Shown: positions 47,546 through 55,689 of the stretch, piece by piece
How positions within the stretch are numbered: the stretch's first letter is position 1
Layout: every line of letters starts with the position of its first letter
Program-made: the position numbers and the translations under genes
Source: an uncultured Eubacteriales bacterium
Lineage (GTDB): Bacteria; Bacillota; Clostridia; Oscillospirales; Oscillospiraceae
Assembly (NCBI GenBank): GCA_900552015.1
Contig: URXY01000001.1
Location: 23,936 to 87,935, forward strand
Direction of reading: 5' to 3'
Length of the DNA: 64,000 bases
Notes under the pieces: model-generated
The model's input: the letters and a program-made list of their open reading frames with translations, nothing else
Databases searched by the model: none
Told to the model about the DNA's origin: nothing

Positions 47546-47716
47546 TTGTCTGCCAAAAAGCGCGGCGGTCGGCGGCAGTCAATGGCGCGAAGCGTTCATC
47601 TTGACCATTGCCGGCTGGCGGCTGCTGCGCTACGGCCCTTTCCGATCTGCAAGCCACAGAACAATTTCGGCAGTTGCTGCCCAAATTACGCTGTCAGCCG
47701 CTCCATTCCCGTGGTA

Positions 47717-47745
47717 TTGACGTGCAGCCTCGCCGCTGCTATAAT
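47717..47745 (+). promoter_or_regulatory. Strong sigma-A promoter at the left of the mobile element
   Basis: TTGACG at 47717-47722 and a perfect TATAAT at 47740-47745 have a 17-base spacer. The promoter points to the small gene at 47865 through a leader with a large hairpin. Confidence 0.85.
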
Positions 47746-47775
47746 AAAAGCACGATTTCAGACACAGGACACCAT

Positions 47776-47815
47776 GCAGACACCGCAAGCCTTGCTTGAT
47801 AGCGTGTCTGCTTTT
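47776..47815 (+). promoter_or_regulatory. Leader hairpin/attenuator
   Basis: GCAGACAC and GTGTCTGC enclose an inner GCAAG/CTTGC hairpin and are followed by TTTTCATTT. It lies between the strong promoter and the gene at 47865, so it can act as an attenuator. Confidence 0.55.
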
Positions 47816-47864
47816 CATTTCAAAAAGAGAGCGGCTGTTCTCGGAAAGGAGAAGAAGCGAAGCG

Positions 47865-48056
47865 ATGTCAACATTCAGCGGTCGGAAAAACAGTGGCATG
47901 GAGATTCCCGATTACGCCATTGAACGCATCGCCTGCTGCCTGCTGCCTATGATCCAGGCGTACTACGAAAGTGACGAGGGTCGGGCAGAGCTGGCGGCGT
48001 GGAATGAAAAGAAAGACGCTGAAGACACAAGAGAACATGACAGAAAGACGGCATGA
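47865..48056 (+). CDS. Small mobile-element protein, 63 residues
   Basis: The product MSTFSGRKNSGMEIPDYAIE continues RIACCLLPMIQAYYESDEGR and ends AEDTREHDRKTA. Its middle (LLPMIQAYYESDEGRAEL) resembles the small protein at 49995 (MLPELRKFYASDEGRTYF), so both belong to one family of short proteins common on Clostridial mobilizable elements. GGAAAGGAGAAGAAGCGAAGCG precedes the ATG at 47865. The function is unknown; it may be an accessory to the recombinase or a regulator. Confidence 0.65.
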   Translation: MSTFSGRKNSGMEIPDYAIERIACCLLPMIQAYYESDEGRAELAAWNEKKDAEDTREHDRKTA

Positions 48057-48096
48057 TATAGAAAGGGAGCGCGCCCGGCGCACTCCCTTTTCGTGT

Positions 48097-48345
48097 TCAA
48101 TTTTCGTAGGGCTTGTACTCCGTGACGGCGTTCAGATATGCCTCAACGTCGCCATTCAGAACGAGGTCTGCATAAGCCAGCGGGTCGTTGTAGATGAGGT
48201 AGTCCAGCTCCGACCGCCGGAAGCGGTTGTCCGCCACCTCGTTCTCTACGGCGGTGCAATTTATGGAGTAAATACTCCCATCCGTGAAGTGAAGTTCCAC
48301 ACAGGCGGTATCTATATTGAACGCGCAGCTTATGGGCTTTTTCAT
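48097..48345 (-). CDS. DUF6061-type small mobile-element protein
   Basis: The 82-residue product MKKPISCAFNIDTACVELHF continues with TDGSIYSINCTAVENEVADN and RSELDYLIYNDPLAYADLVL, ending AVTEYKPYEN. I recognise this as the small acidic DUF6061 type, seen on integrative elements beside recombinase or conjugation genes. It has no known activity. It lies downstream of the serine recombinase on the same strand with a 40-base gap. Confidence 0.7.
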   Translation of the reverse strand: MKKPISCAFNIDTACVELHFTDGSIYSINCTAVENEVADNRFRRSELDYLIYNDPLAYADLVLNGDVEAYLNAVTEYKPYEN

Positions 48346-48385
48346 GGGTATATCTTCCTGAATTTGATGTTATTCTATCCCGAAA

Positions 48386-49963
48386 CTAAACTTCAATGTC
48401 CTTGATAAAAACAAGAAATCCGAACCCCTGACCGATTGGTCTAAGGTTCGGATTATCTTGCATTGGTGGAGCAGGGGTGCTCAAGGATGAACACCCCTCC
48501 AAAGCTCCGGTTTCGCTTTCAAATGCCGTTTCTATATCATCCAGTGGGATATTGTCAATGCTCAACGGCTTCTTGCTTGCATTGATAATCAAGGTAAAGT
48601 GGTCGTCATACAGATAGATGGAATGAACAAAGATATTGATGATGGCTCGGCGCTTATTCACATCGTCGGCGGGCATCTCGCAGACATAGTCCAGAAAGGC
48701 CAAAATCTGCGCCTCGGTCAGCGTGATCTTCTTATTTTCCTCAATAGCGAGCTGCGCCTCCAACTCCGCCTTCTCTGCCATGCGCTTGTTGAGCCGCTCC
48801 GTCAGCATCTCCACGGCCCGCCCCTGCTCGATGGCCTTCCAGAGGTTTTCAATGGCCGTGTCCGCCTCTCGGATCGCCTTTTTCAGCGCCTTGGCGGTAA
48901 GGTTGTCCGGGCTTTTGGCGCACTCCTCGGCCACCTTCTTGGCAATAAAGCGGATTTTCTCCTCGGTCAGCATTTTCAAACACTCGTTGACCACACGGTC
49001 CTCGATGTAGGACTTGCTGACGATCTTCTTGGCACACTTTTTCCTGCGGGCGTTTTTGCACATATAGTAGTGATATTGCCTGCCGGTCTTGCTGGTGCCG
49101 CCGTAGCCCACCATCATTTCCTTGCAGTGCCCGCAGAACAGCTTTGTGGTCAGCAGGTATTCGCCCTCGCCGTGAGTTCGGGCCGGCGCATTTTTGTTCT
49201 TGTTCATCATCGATTGCACCCGGTAAAATAGGTCATCATCCAGAATGCGAGGCATCCCGCCGGGTGTTTCCTTTCCTTTGTAAAGATAGACGCCGATATA
49301 ACGCTTGTTGCTGAGCAGGTGGCTGAGGCTGTTGGGGCTGAATTCCTTGCCGAGAGAGGTCTTGACCCTGCGCCGTTTCAGATCCCGGATGATCTCCGCT
49401 TTCGTCTCGCCGCTGGCGTAGCGCTCATAAATCTCACGGACAATGGCGGCTTCCTCCTCATCCACATAGAACCGCCGCTCGCCATCGACCTTGAAGCCCA
49501 GGCCGGGGTTGCTGCCATTAGACAGGCACTTTTCGGCATTGATGGCCATGCCTCGATGGATCTTCTGAGAAAGCTCCACGGAGTAGTATTCCGCCATACT
49601 TTCCAGAACACCCTCCACCAAGATGCCGGAAGCGTCGTCCGCAATATTCTCTTTGGCAGACAGCACCCGGACACCGTTCTTTTTCAGCTTCGCCTTGTTG
49701 ATGGCACTGTCATAGCGGTTTCGAGCAAAGCGGTCCAGCTGATATACCAAAACGCCCTCAAAGGTGTGCTTGTCGCTGTCGGAGATCATCCGCTGAAATT
49801 CGGCACGGTTGTCCGTGGTGCCGCTAATGGCCCGGTCAATATATTCTCCGACAACGGTATAATGATTCGACTCCGCATATTCATAGCACACCTTGAGCTG
49901 TCCCTCAATGGACTGCTCCGTCTGACTGTGGCTGGAAAAGCGGGCGTAAATGACTACATTCAT
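48386..49963 (-). CDS. Large serine recombinase (TnpX-like)
   Basis: The 525-residue protein starts MNVVIYARFSSHSQTEQSIE with GGAGAGGAGGATTCTGT upstream; the longer frame is rejected. The resolvase domain has the nucleophile Ser in YARFSSHSQ and YQLDRFARNRYD. It continues into the recombinase domain (YASGETKAEIIRDLKRRRVK, SLSHLLSNKRYIGVY) and a zinc ribbon (LFCGHCKEMMVG, YYMCKNARRKKC). A coiled coil follows (AEKAELEAQLAIEENKKI). It is the best candidate for integration and excision of the mobile element. Confidence 0.93.
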   Translation of the reverse strand: MNVVIYARFSSHSQTEQSIEGQLKVCYEYAESNHYTVVGEYIDRAISGTTDNRAEFQRMISDSDKHTFEGVLVYQLDRFARNRYDSAINKAKLKKNGVRVLSAKENIADDASGILVEGVLESMAEYYSVELSQKIHRGMAINAEKCLSNGSNPGLGFKVDGERRFYVDEEEAAIVREIYERYASGETKAEIIRDLKRRRVKTSLGKEFSPNSLSHLLSNKRYIGVYLYKGKETPGGMPRILDDDLFYRVQSMMNKNKNAPARTHGEGEYLLTTKLFCGHCKEMMVGYGGTSKTGRQYHYYMCKNARRKKCAKKIVSKSYIEDRVVNECLKMLTEEKIRFIAKKVAEECAKSPDNLTAKALKKAIREADTAIENLWKAIEQGRAVEMLTERLNKRMAEKAELEAQLAIEENKKITLTEAQILAFLDYVCEMPADDVNKRRAIINIFVHSIYLYDDHFTLIINASKKPLSIDNIPLDDIETAFESETGALEGCSSLSTPAPPMQDNPNLRPIGQGFGFLVFIKDIEV

Positions 49964-49994
49964 ACAGAATCCTCCTCTCCGATTTTCATTATAG

Positions 49995-50183
49995 TCATCC
50001 GCTCTCCGGTGTCGAATGTGCCGCATATTCCGGGTGCTTCAGAAGCCACTTTGCAAAATAGGTCCTGCCCTCGTCGCTGGCGTAAAACTTACGCAGCTCC
50101 GGGAGCATGGCCTTGGCAAAGGAGGTAAGCAATTCCTCCGGCAGTGCGACCTGCGTGTAGTCGATCTTGCGATATTCTCCCAT
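49995..50183 (-). CDS. Small mobile-element protein, 62 residues
   Basis: MGEYRKIDYTQVALPEELLT, then SFAKAMLPELRKFYASDEGR, is a short protein related to the one at 47865. TAAGGAGGTGCGGCCT gives the start at 50183. It lies between the ParB-like gene (13 bases upstream) and the serine recombinase (31 bases downstream) and is probably co-transcribed with both. The function is unknown. Confidence 0.7.
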   Translation of the reverse strand: MGEYRKIDYTQVALPEELLTSFAKAMLPELRKFYASDEGRTYFAKWLLKHPEYAAHSTPESG

Positions 50184-50196
50184 AGGCCGCACCTCC

Positions 50197-51054
50197 TTAT
50201 CGCTCTCGGTCGGTTCGTCGGCGGTAGTCCCGTTCGCAGAGCTTCACCACGGCGTCCTCGATCTGAGCGGCGGTATAGTTTTGGGGGAAATATTTGCGGA
50301 TGCGCTCCATCGGAATCTTGAGGCGAGCCTTCTGGTTTGCTTTTTCCTCCGACATAATGGTTTGAATGACCGCCGTGGTGAGTGTTCCTTCCCGGTCGGC
50401 CTTGTGCATCCGCCACGCCTGTGAATAAGATGGGGTGCAGTCGTTGATGGCACACTGTTCCAAAACCTCCCGCTGGATGGATTCGTCAAGGAACGAAAGC
50501 TCCACGCCGACGGATAGGGCGATTTCGTTATTGTCCATCTTTTCAAGAAATTCTGGGATGAGATAGGTCAGGCGGATATAGCGCCGTACCTGAGATTTGC
50601 TGTCATCGGACTGCTGTGCAATAATCTCAGCGGTTTCCAACTTCCGACCAAGTTGGTCGGAAGTTAGGTCGGAGCGGTGTCCTTGTCTGCTCATTGCTTC
50701 CAGTTTCATTCTGTACGCAAACGCCTTTTCGGAGGGCAGAATATGCTCCCGGTGCAGGTTGCTGTCCACCACAGCAATGGCGGCAGCATTCCGGTCAAGG
50801 GCATAAATTAAGGCAGGGACTTCGGTGATCCCTGCCTTTTGTGCGGCGTGCAAGCGGCGGTGACCGCTTATGACTTCATATTCCTCTGTATTTTCAATCG
50901 GCCTGACGATCAGCGGCGAGAGAATGCCTTGCGTCTGTATGCTTTCGATCAGCGTATTCATTTCCTCATCGTCCTTGACCTTAAACGGGTGTCCGGCAAA
51001 GGGACGCAATTTTTCTACCGGAATTGCCACCGGCTTTTTCATCGTATTCTTCAT
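50197..51054 (-). CDS. ParB/RepB/Spo0J-family protein
   Basis: The 285-residue protein starts MKNTMKKPVAIPVEKLRPFA (GAGGGAGATAAA upstream). The ParB N-terminal domain is clear: GHPFKVKDDEEMNTLIESIQ, GILSPLIVRPI and EVISGHRRLHAAQKAGI. A helix-turn-helix region and a C-terminal tail follow. On mobilizable elements such proteins support maintenance or transcription control. No ParA-type ATPase is near; a ParM-like gene lies 2 kb upstream. It may have CTPase activity, as known for ParB, but that is inference. Confidence 0.88.
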   Translation of the reverse strand: MKNTMKKPVAIPVEKLRPFAGHPFKVKDDEEMNTLIESIQTQGILSPLIVRPIENTEEYEVISGHRRLHAAQKAGITEVPALIYALDRNAAAIAVVDSNLHREHILPSEKAFAYRMKLEAMSRQGHRSDLTSDQLGRKLETAEIIAQQSDDSKSQVRRYIRLTYLIPEFLEKMDNNEIALSVGVELSFLDESIQREVLEQCAINDCTPSYSQAWRMHKADREGTLTTAVIQTIMSEEKANQKARLKIPMERIRKYFPQNYTAAQIEDAVVKLCERDYRRRTDRER

Positions 51055-51055
51055 T

Positions 51056-52423
51056 TTATCTCCCTCTTTCTTTGTATCTTGCACGGGCTTTTTTCTCCAG
51101 CTCGTGCTCTTGCTTTAACAGTTCATACAGGTGCGGGGATTTCTCTAAAATCCGCTCCGCACGGCGCAGATGCTCCCTTACAGGCTTCATCTGCTTGGAT
51201 ACCGCCTTTCGGCATTCCTTGTTTTGTGCCTGTTCCTCCGGCGACTTGGGACGGCGGATACGGTTGCTGATGTTGCTGCGCTCACGCTCCAAGGCAGAAA
51301 GCTCTGCCTTGGATTGCTCAATATTCGCTTGAAGGTCAGCAACCGTGCGGATGTTGTGTTTCTCCAAGAAGTGATAGTCGGCAACCAGCTCCTTCAAATC
51401 CTTTTCCGCCGCCCGCAGATCCGGTGACAGCAGCATTACATCGGTTAGCTCGGCTACGATTTGAACGACCGTTATGACAAGATAAAACACCGCATCCACC
51501 AAAATGGTTGCAGTGTCATAGCTGTGTTCAATGGAGAACCCCAGCTTTCGCAGCTCGTCCTCCAGTGGGAATTTCTTCGGTTTGTACGGCGGTCGGTATT
51601 CCAAGGTGAACAGCCGATACCGATTTTCGGCGTTCTGCCGTAGCTGTGCGTTGACACGATCTTTGGAAAAGCCGATGCCGCTCAGCCGCACGGCACGCTC
51701 CCAATGCTTCGCTTTGACCGAAAATCGCACAGGATCAAGGGTGTATCCGAGCGCATAAAGCTGACTTTCAAATTCTCTTGGGCTGGTCGCAAAGGACAGA
51801 CAGTATTCCACATCCTCCCGCAGATAGTCCCGGTGGTTTTTCTTGCCGGCCTTGTGGATCCAACATTCTTTCTTCTTGCCCTTGCTGTAAAATTCGCTGT
51901 TTTCCAGCACAGACAGCTCGCGCTCCCGGCAGATCTCATCGGAGATTTTCCGCAGTTCTTTATGGTCGCCGATTTTATTCTTGAACTTTGCACCGTCCTT
52001 GAAAGACACGGGATTCACAACAAAATGGCAGTGCACATTGTCGGTGTTCAGGTGGACGGTGACCAGCACCTGATACCGATCGCCCCACATCCTTCTTGCG
52101 GTTTTCTTGCCAATGGCAAACGCCTGCTCCGGCGTGACCTCGCCCTCACGAAAGCTCTGAATGCCGTGGTAGCCCACCACTTTTCCCCGCAGACCGAACC
52201 GCCGTTGCACGGCGACCATCTCGGCGTAGGCGTTCTGCGCCGAGCAGTTAATACCGCCCACAAACATTTTGCGGTCGGTCTTATCGTCGTTCTCCGCGTA
52301 ACGCAGGGCGGCGTACAAATCCTCGTCCTGATATTCCGGGGCGGTGGTCTTGTCGGGATTGTCGGCGTAGTCCAGCGTGGCTTTCAGGTTTTTGAACACG
52401 GGCCAAAATCCTGTAACAGCAAT
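51056..52423 (-). CDS. Relaxase/mobilization nuclease
   Basis: The 455-residue MobA/VirD2-type relaxase nicks oriT for transfer. Text includes FKNLKATLDYADNPDKTTAP, VVGYHGIQSFREGEVTPEQA and VLVTVHLNTDNVHCHFVVNP (HxDxxHxH-like metal site). A GTG at 52399 is possible, but the frame reads IAVTGFWPV from an ATT at 52423, restoring the usual relaxase N-terminus (xVTxxWPV) with the early nucleophile region, and AGGAAGGGGTGATGCGGT precedes it. So the start is probably ATT. A C-terminal coiled coil follows. MobC is 6 bases upstream. Confidence 0.85.
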   Translation of the reverse strand: MAVTGFWPVFKNLKATLDYADNPDKTTAPEYQDEDLYAALRYAENDDKTDRKMFVGGINCSAQNAYAEMVAVQRRFGLRGKVVGYHGIQSFREGEVTPEQAFAIGKKTARRMWGDRYQVLVTVHLNTDNVHCHFVVNPVSFKDGAKFKNKIGDHKELRKISDEICRERELSVLENSEFYSKGKKKECWIHKAGKKNHRDYLREDVEYCLSFATSPREFESQLYALGYTLDPVRFSVKAKHWERAVRLSGIGFSKDRVNAQLRQNAENRYRLFTLEYRPPYKPKKFPLEDELRKLGFSIEHSYDTATILVDAVFYLVITVVQIVAELTDVMLLSPDLRAAEKDLKELVADYHFLEKHNIRTVADLQANIEQSKAELSALERERSNISNRIRRPKSPEEQAQNKECRKAVSKQMKPVREHLRRAERILEKSPHLYELLKQEHELEKKARARYKERGR

Positions 52424-52429
52424 ACCGCA

Positions 52430-52705
52430 TCACCCCTTCCTGGGAAGAAGAAACTCTGCTGTGATCTGCTTCAGCACCGTGCAAATTTCTTTGTCCAGCT
52501 CCGGTGAACTGGCTTTATCCGCAAGCTCGCTCAGCTTTTCAAGACAAGCAAAAAGAGCGTCAGGCGAAACCGCTCTCGGTTCATATTCCAACGCTCTTTG
52601 CTTGATATATTCGGTTGTGCTCAGTCCGCATTTTCGGGCTTTGGTTTGAATCTTTTCCTTCTCCTTTGCCGTCACACGGACGGCAATACGAACATCTTTC
52701 CCCAT
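52430..52705 (-). CDS. mobC: MobC-like mobilization accessory protein
   Basis: The 91-residue protein starts MGKDVRIAVRVTAKEKEKIQ with AAAGGAGAGATGTGT upstream (an ATG two codons earlier is too near the ribosome site). RVTAKEKEKIQTKARKCGLS and TTEYIKQRAL form a ribbon-helix-helix-like relaxosome protein, followed by a helical tail (LSELADKASSPELDKEICTV). Such proteins bind oriT and assist the relaxase, which follows directly. Confidence 0.82.
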   Translation of the reverse strand: MGKDVRIAVRVTAKEKEKIQTKARKCGLSTTEYIKQRALEYEPRAVSPDALFACLEKLSELADKASSPELDKEICTVLKQITAEFLLPRKG

Positions 52706-52899
52706 ACACATCTCTCCTTTCGGGGGATTGGGGGCTGCGCCCCCAAAGAGTCAGCCGATTCTGGCTGTGATGGGGACTTCTGTGGCACACAAAGTCCCTG
52801 CTTGTTATATCGTGAGACGCACCCCGCAGGGCATAAAGAAAAGCGGCTGACGGATACTGAAAACCGCATTCTTGCCCATTGAGGGTATATCTTGTTCCC

Positions 52900-52966
52900 G
52901 AGCCAAAATGGCTCTGCTTCTGCTGCAAATACCGCGATCTGAGCCACATCTCGGCATTTTGGCTCA
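52900..52966. repeat. GAGCC/GGCTC inverted repeats downstream of the ParM operon
   Basis: GAGCCAAAATG at 52900-52910 is mirrored by CATTTTGGCTC at 52955-52965. Short local palindromes GAGCC-AAAAT-GGCTC (52900-52914) and TGAGCC...GGCTCA lie within it. The right arm covers the stop codon of the gene at 52964. It could be a terminator-like structure, oriT-associated repeat or partition site. Confidence 0.45.
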
Positions 52967-53278
52967 GCCGAACATTTCAAGGTCATCCAGCACGCTCTTT
53001 TCATTTTCAGTTTGCTGCTCCTCGGTCAGCTCCGGCTGTACCTGCTCAAAGGCAGGAGGTGCCGCAGCAAACGACACCTCCTGCAGTTCCTCCCGTATGA
53101 CCTGCCGAATATCATCCAGCAAAACCCCGCTTGCGGATGACTGCCGCTGCACTTCATTCAGAACCGCCGTTATCATAAAAGCGTTGCGGGATTTATCCAG
53201 CGCCTGTAAATATTGTGCGGCTTTCGCCTCTTTTGGCTTGTCCAAATCGAACCGCACATTGATCCGATACTTGCTCAT
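52964..53278 (-). CDS. Small partner of the ParM-like protein
   Basis: The 104-residue protein MSKYRINVRFDLDKPKEAKA, with AQYLQALDKSRNAFMITAVL, looks like a short ribbon-helix-helix DNA-binding protein (strand then two helices). An acidic C-terminal tail follows (EVQPELTEEQQTENEKS-like composition). It overlaps the ParM-like gene by ATGA, the arrangement of parM-parR/stbA-stbB segregation modules. I infer a ParR/StbB-like adaptor. Confidence 0.7.
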   Translation of the reverse strand: MSKYRINVRFDLDKPKEAKAAQYLQALDKSRNAFMITAVLNEVQRQSSASGVLLDDIRQVIREELQEVSFAAAPPAFEQVQPELTEEQQTENEKSVLDDLEMFG

Positions 53279-54198
53279 CCCTTCGCCTCAGCCTTCATCT
53301 GTGCCTCGGCCAGATATTCATACCCCTTTGCAGCGGCGCAGATGTCCTCAATGAATTTCACCCGATCAGTGTTGAACTTATAAAAGTTCTTCACAAGGCA
53401 GCCGCCTCCACCGGTCACATACAAGGTCATCGTGTTTTCGTCATAGCCGTGCTCACGAAGTCTGCGGAAGATGTCCCGCACATACTCGGCGGCGACGCTC
53501 TTGATGATTTTCAGGTCGGCAGGCGCAATATTTGCCGTGCCGGTGATCAGCACCTCGTCGATGATGGCATCGTTGATTTCCCGCTGCGTTTTCTGCATAA
53601 ATGCCTCACGGACAGCAAGGGTACACTGGTAAGTCCCGAATTTCTCGGTGAACATTTTGCCCTGCTGCGGTTTGCCGTTGATCATATACAGCGTGTTCAT
53701 CGTGCCGTTGCCGATGTCGGCGATCAGGTTGACGCCTTTCAGTGTGGTTGCAAAGCTCGCAATAGCGGCGTACCCCTGCGGATAGATACGCACATCGTCG
53801 ATATAGAGGTGGTAGTCCGCCTTTTTGTAGGTGAACTCCACCTCGGCGTTTTTCATCAGGTATTCCTTGAAGTCCGCCTTTTGTCCGCTTGTCCAGGTCA
53901 GCGGCAGACCTGCGGCAATCACAATGTGCACCTCGGTAAGATTTTCGGCTTTCAGCTCCTTGGCGATGGACGCAAGGGTCAGCACATAATAGTCCTCGTC
54001 CTTGATCTTGTCCGGTGCAAACTCCTTGTGCCCCTCGCCGATGAGATAATACCTGCCGCCGTAGACCAGCATATCCGCCGTGAACAGCGGCTCGTGGTCA
54101 TAGGCGGTGATGCCGGTGGGAAAACAGAAATTTGCCGTTTTCATATTCCCGTACCCGTGGTCGATGCCGATGATTTTTGTGTTGTGGATCGTTTTCAT
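53275..54198 (-). CDS. ParM/StbA-like actin-family ATPase
   Basis: The 307-residue protein starts MKTIHNTKIIGIDHGYGNMK with AGGAGGATACGAAA upstream. Actin-fold phosphate loops are visible: IGIDHGYGNMKTANF, LIADIGNGTMNTLYMINGK (phosphate 2) and LYVTGGGGCLVKNFYKF (adenosine). Plasmid ParM proteins form filaments that push DNA copies apart. An actin segregation gene on an integrated element suggests an extrachromosomal phase. The longer upstream frame is rejected. Confidence 0.88.
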   Translation of the reverse strand: MKTIHNTKIIGIDHGYGNMKTANFCFPTGITAYDHEPLFTADMLVYGGRYYLIGEGHKEFAPDKIKDEDYYVLTLASIAKELKAENLTEVHIVIAAGLPLTWTSGQKADFKEYLMKNAEVEFTYKKADYHLYIDDVRIYPQGYAAIASFATTLKGVNLIADIGNGTMNTLYMINGKPQQGKMFTEKFGTYQCTLAVREAFMQKTQREINDAIIDEVLITGTANIAPADLKIIKSVAAEYVRDIFRRLREHGYDENTMTLYVTGGGGCLVKNFYKFNTDRVKFIEDICAAAKGYEYLAEAQMKAEAKG

Positions 54199-54211
54199 TT
54201 TCGTATCCTCC

Positions 54212-54436
54212 TCATTTATTCTGATCTCTGATTTGTGCATACAGCTCACTGTCGGACGGCAACACCGCCCGGCGGAAATAATTGTAGTAGATGCCGCTCC
54301 GGCTGATGATCTGCGCACAGCGATGTGGTTCTCCGTCATCCAGCAGGATGCAGTTGCCGTGGTCATAGCAGCAGCATCGCCGGCGCACCAGTTTGTTGAC
54401 CCGCCCTCGCTGGGACGGGTATATTCTCCATTTCAT
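54212..54436 (-). CDS. Cysteine-rich VLP-domain protein
   Basis: The 74-residue protein MKWRIYPSQRGRVNKLVRRR with CCCYDHGNCILLDDGEPHRC and YYNYFRRAVLPSD matches the Cys_rich_VLP type. This is a small putative zinc-binding domain common on Clostridial conjugative and mobilizable elements. GGAGGTGGAGATT gives the ATG at 54436. It lies just upstream of the ParM-like gene (13 bases) and downstream of a terminator. Confidence 0.8.
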   Translation of the reverse strand: MKWRIYPSQRGRVNKLVRRRCCCYDHGNCILLDDGEPHRCAQIISRSGIYYNYFRRAVLPSDSELYAQIRDQNK

Positions 54437-54459
54437 AATCTCCACCTCCGTTTGGGCAT

Positions 54460-54495
54460 AAAAATAACACCTACCGTTTTCCGATAGGTGTTATC
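54460..54495 (-). terminator. Terminator after the HTH protein gene
   Basis: ATAACACCTAC and GATAGGTGTTAT form a stem. On the minus strand it runs into TTATTTTTATG. It overlaps the stop of the gene at 54491. Confidence 0.8.
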
Positions 54496-55390
54496 CTGTG
54501 ATCTTGACATTCTCAAAGCCGTAGTCCACGCCGGTATAGGCTTCATAGGCCTGTCCGATCTTTCGGATGCGCTTGAGAACGCCGCTGTGATTTTTGTAGC
54601 CCAGCTTTTCGGCAATCTCCACCAGCGTGTCGCCGCTCATACGCAGTTCAAGGATCTGCATATCCTTTTCGCTGAGCGTAGCTTTGAACTGATCCACCAG
54701 TGCCTGTGCTACCACTGTTTCCTCCACATTCTGCGACGGGTCCGGCTCCTCGTATTCCTGTCCGCCGTGGGCGTCGGCATAGGCCTCCTGAAATTCCTCC
54801 AGAGAGATCATCGGGTGCTTGGTGCGGGTGTGATACCATTTACGGATGAAGTCCGTTTTCTGATTGCTTTTCCGAAAGTCGAAGTCCCCAAAGCAGGGGT
54901 ACTCCCGTGCCACTCGGATGATCTCGTCCATCCGGTGCTTTTTCATCACATTGGGCACGATGTAGCGCAGATAGATGTCGATCTGCCATTCCGGTACATA
55001 CCCCAATTCCGAGTGGCATCCTTTGAATAATTCGCCGGCGGATGCCAGAATGCCTTCGTCCGTCAGCTCTTGAATCCAGTAGTCCGGGCAGTGGGCGAAC
55101 CGCCACGCCGGGTCGTAACCGGAGTAAATTTCCATATACTCATCAAAGCCCATATACGGCCAAACCATAAAGGCGGTGGCGTCAATGATGAGTAGCCGGA
55201 ACAGGTCGCTCTCCACGAACTCACAGGCGGCACGGTTGTGAAATAGCTCCTGCGGATTCCGTGGGATAGCGTTCAGCTCCGTCCCACAGCGGGACAGGAT
55301 GCTTTTCGGGATGAAGTAGTAGAACGGGATGTACTCTGCGTTGCGGAACGGCGTAGGCGGGCCGTCCTTTCTGGTCAGCATAATTGGCAT
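54491..55390 (-). CDS. Element-encoded protein with C-terminal sigma-70 region-4-like HTH
   Basis: The 299-residue protein starts MPIMLTRKDGPPTPFRNAEY (AAAGGAGACGATAAAA upstream). The N-terminal two thirds are aromatic-rich (YIPFYYFIPKSILSRCGTEL, MVWPYMGFDEYMEIYSGYDP) and not recognised. The end reads LSEKDMQILELRMSGDTLVE, IAEKLGYKNHSGVLKRIRKI, a region-4-like helix-turn-helix. It may be a replication or transcription regulator for the element. It opens the leftward block of element genes. Confidence 0.65.
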   Translation of the reverse strand: MPIMLTRKDGPPTPFRNAEYIPFYYFIPKSILSRCGTELNAIPRNPQELFHNRAACEFVESDLFRLLIIDATAFMVWPYMGFDEYMEIYSGYDPAWRFAHCPDYWIQELTDEGILASAGELFKGCHSELGYVPEWQIDIYLRYIVPNVMKKHRMDEIIRVAREYPCFGDFDFRKSNQKTDFIRKWYHTRTKHPMISLEEFQEAYADAHGGQEYEEPDPSQNVEETVVAQALVDQFKATLSEKDMQILELRMSGDTLVEIAEKLGYKNHSGVLKRIRKIGQAYEAYTGVDYGFENVKITG

Positions 55391-55524
55391 TTTTATCGTC
55401 TCCTTTCCAGAGAGCCAGCGCCCTCTATTTTTTAACGGCACAAGCAAACGCCGATTGTTCCTGCTTTTCAAAAATAATTTTAGCATAGTTGCTGTCCGAT
55501 AAAAATCCCTATAAGCGCAGAAAA

Positions 55525-55571
55525 CGAAAAAAGCCCCGGTGCGGATCAGGAAACCTGAAACGCACCGGGGC
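55525..55571 (-). terminator. Strong hairpin between the two element transcription units
   Basis: GCCCCGGTGCG (55533-55543) and CGCACCGGGGC (55561-55571) enclose TCAGG-AAA-CCTGA. On the minus strand the stem is followed by TTTTTTCGTTTTC. It would stop leftward transcription, including any promoted from the invertible segment through the recombinase gene, before the HTH gene. Confidence 0.75.
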
Positions 55572-55689
55572 GAAACAAAAATCCATAGATTCGATTCCTG
55601 TCACCGATTTTCTTACAATAAACGATGACAATTTTGTTTTCATACTTTTCGGGTAGAATAATGAGAAAATACTCGGAGGTAAATCCACA

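Noticed and set aside
47546..47700. Coding region in the GC-rich stretch right of the AT-rich island
   Set aside because: Frames on both strands are short and unrecognisable; it reads as decayed DNA.
48463..48472. TTGGTGGAGC as left attachment site matching the ssrA end
   Set aside because: Only 10 bp are shared, and the site lies within the serine recombinase coding region; too short to call an att site.
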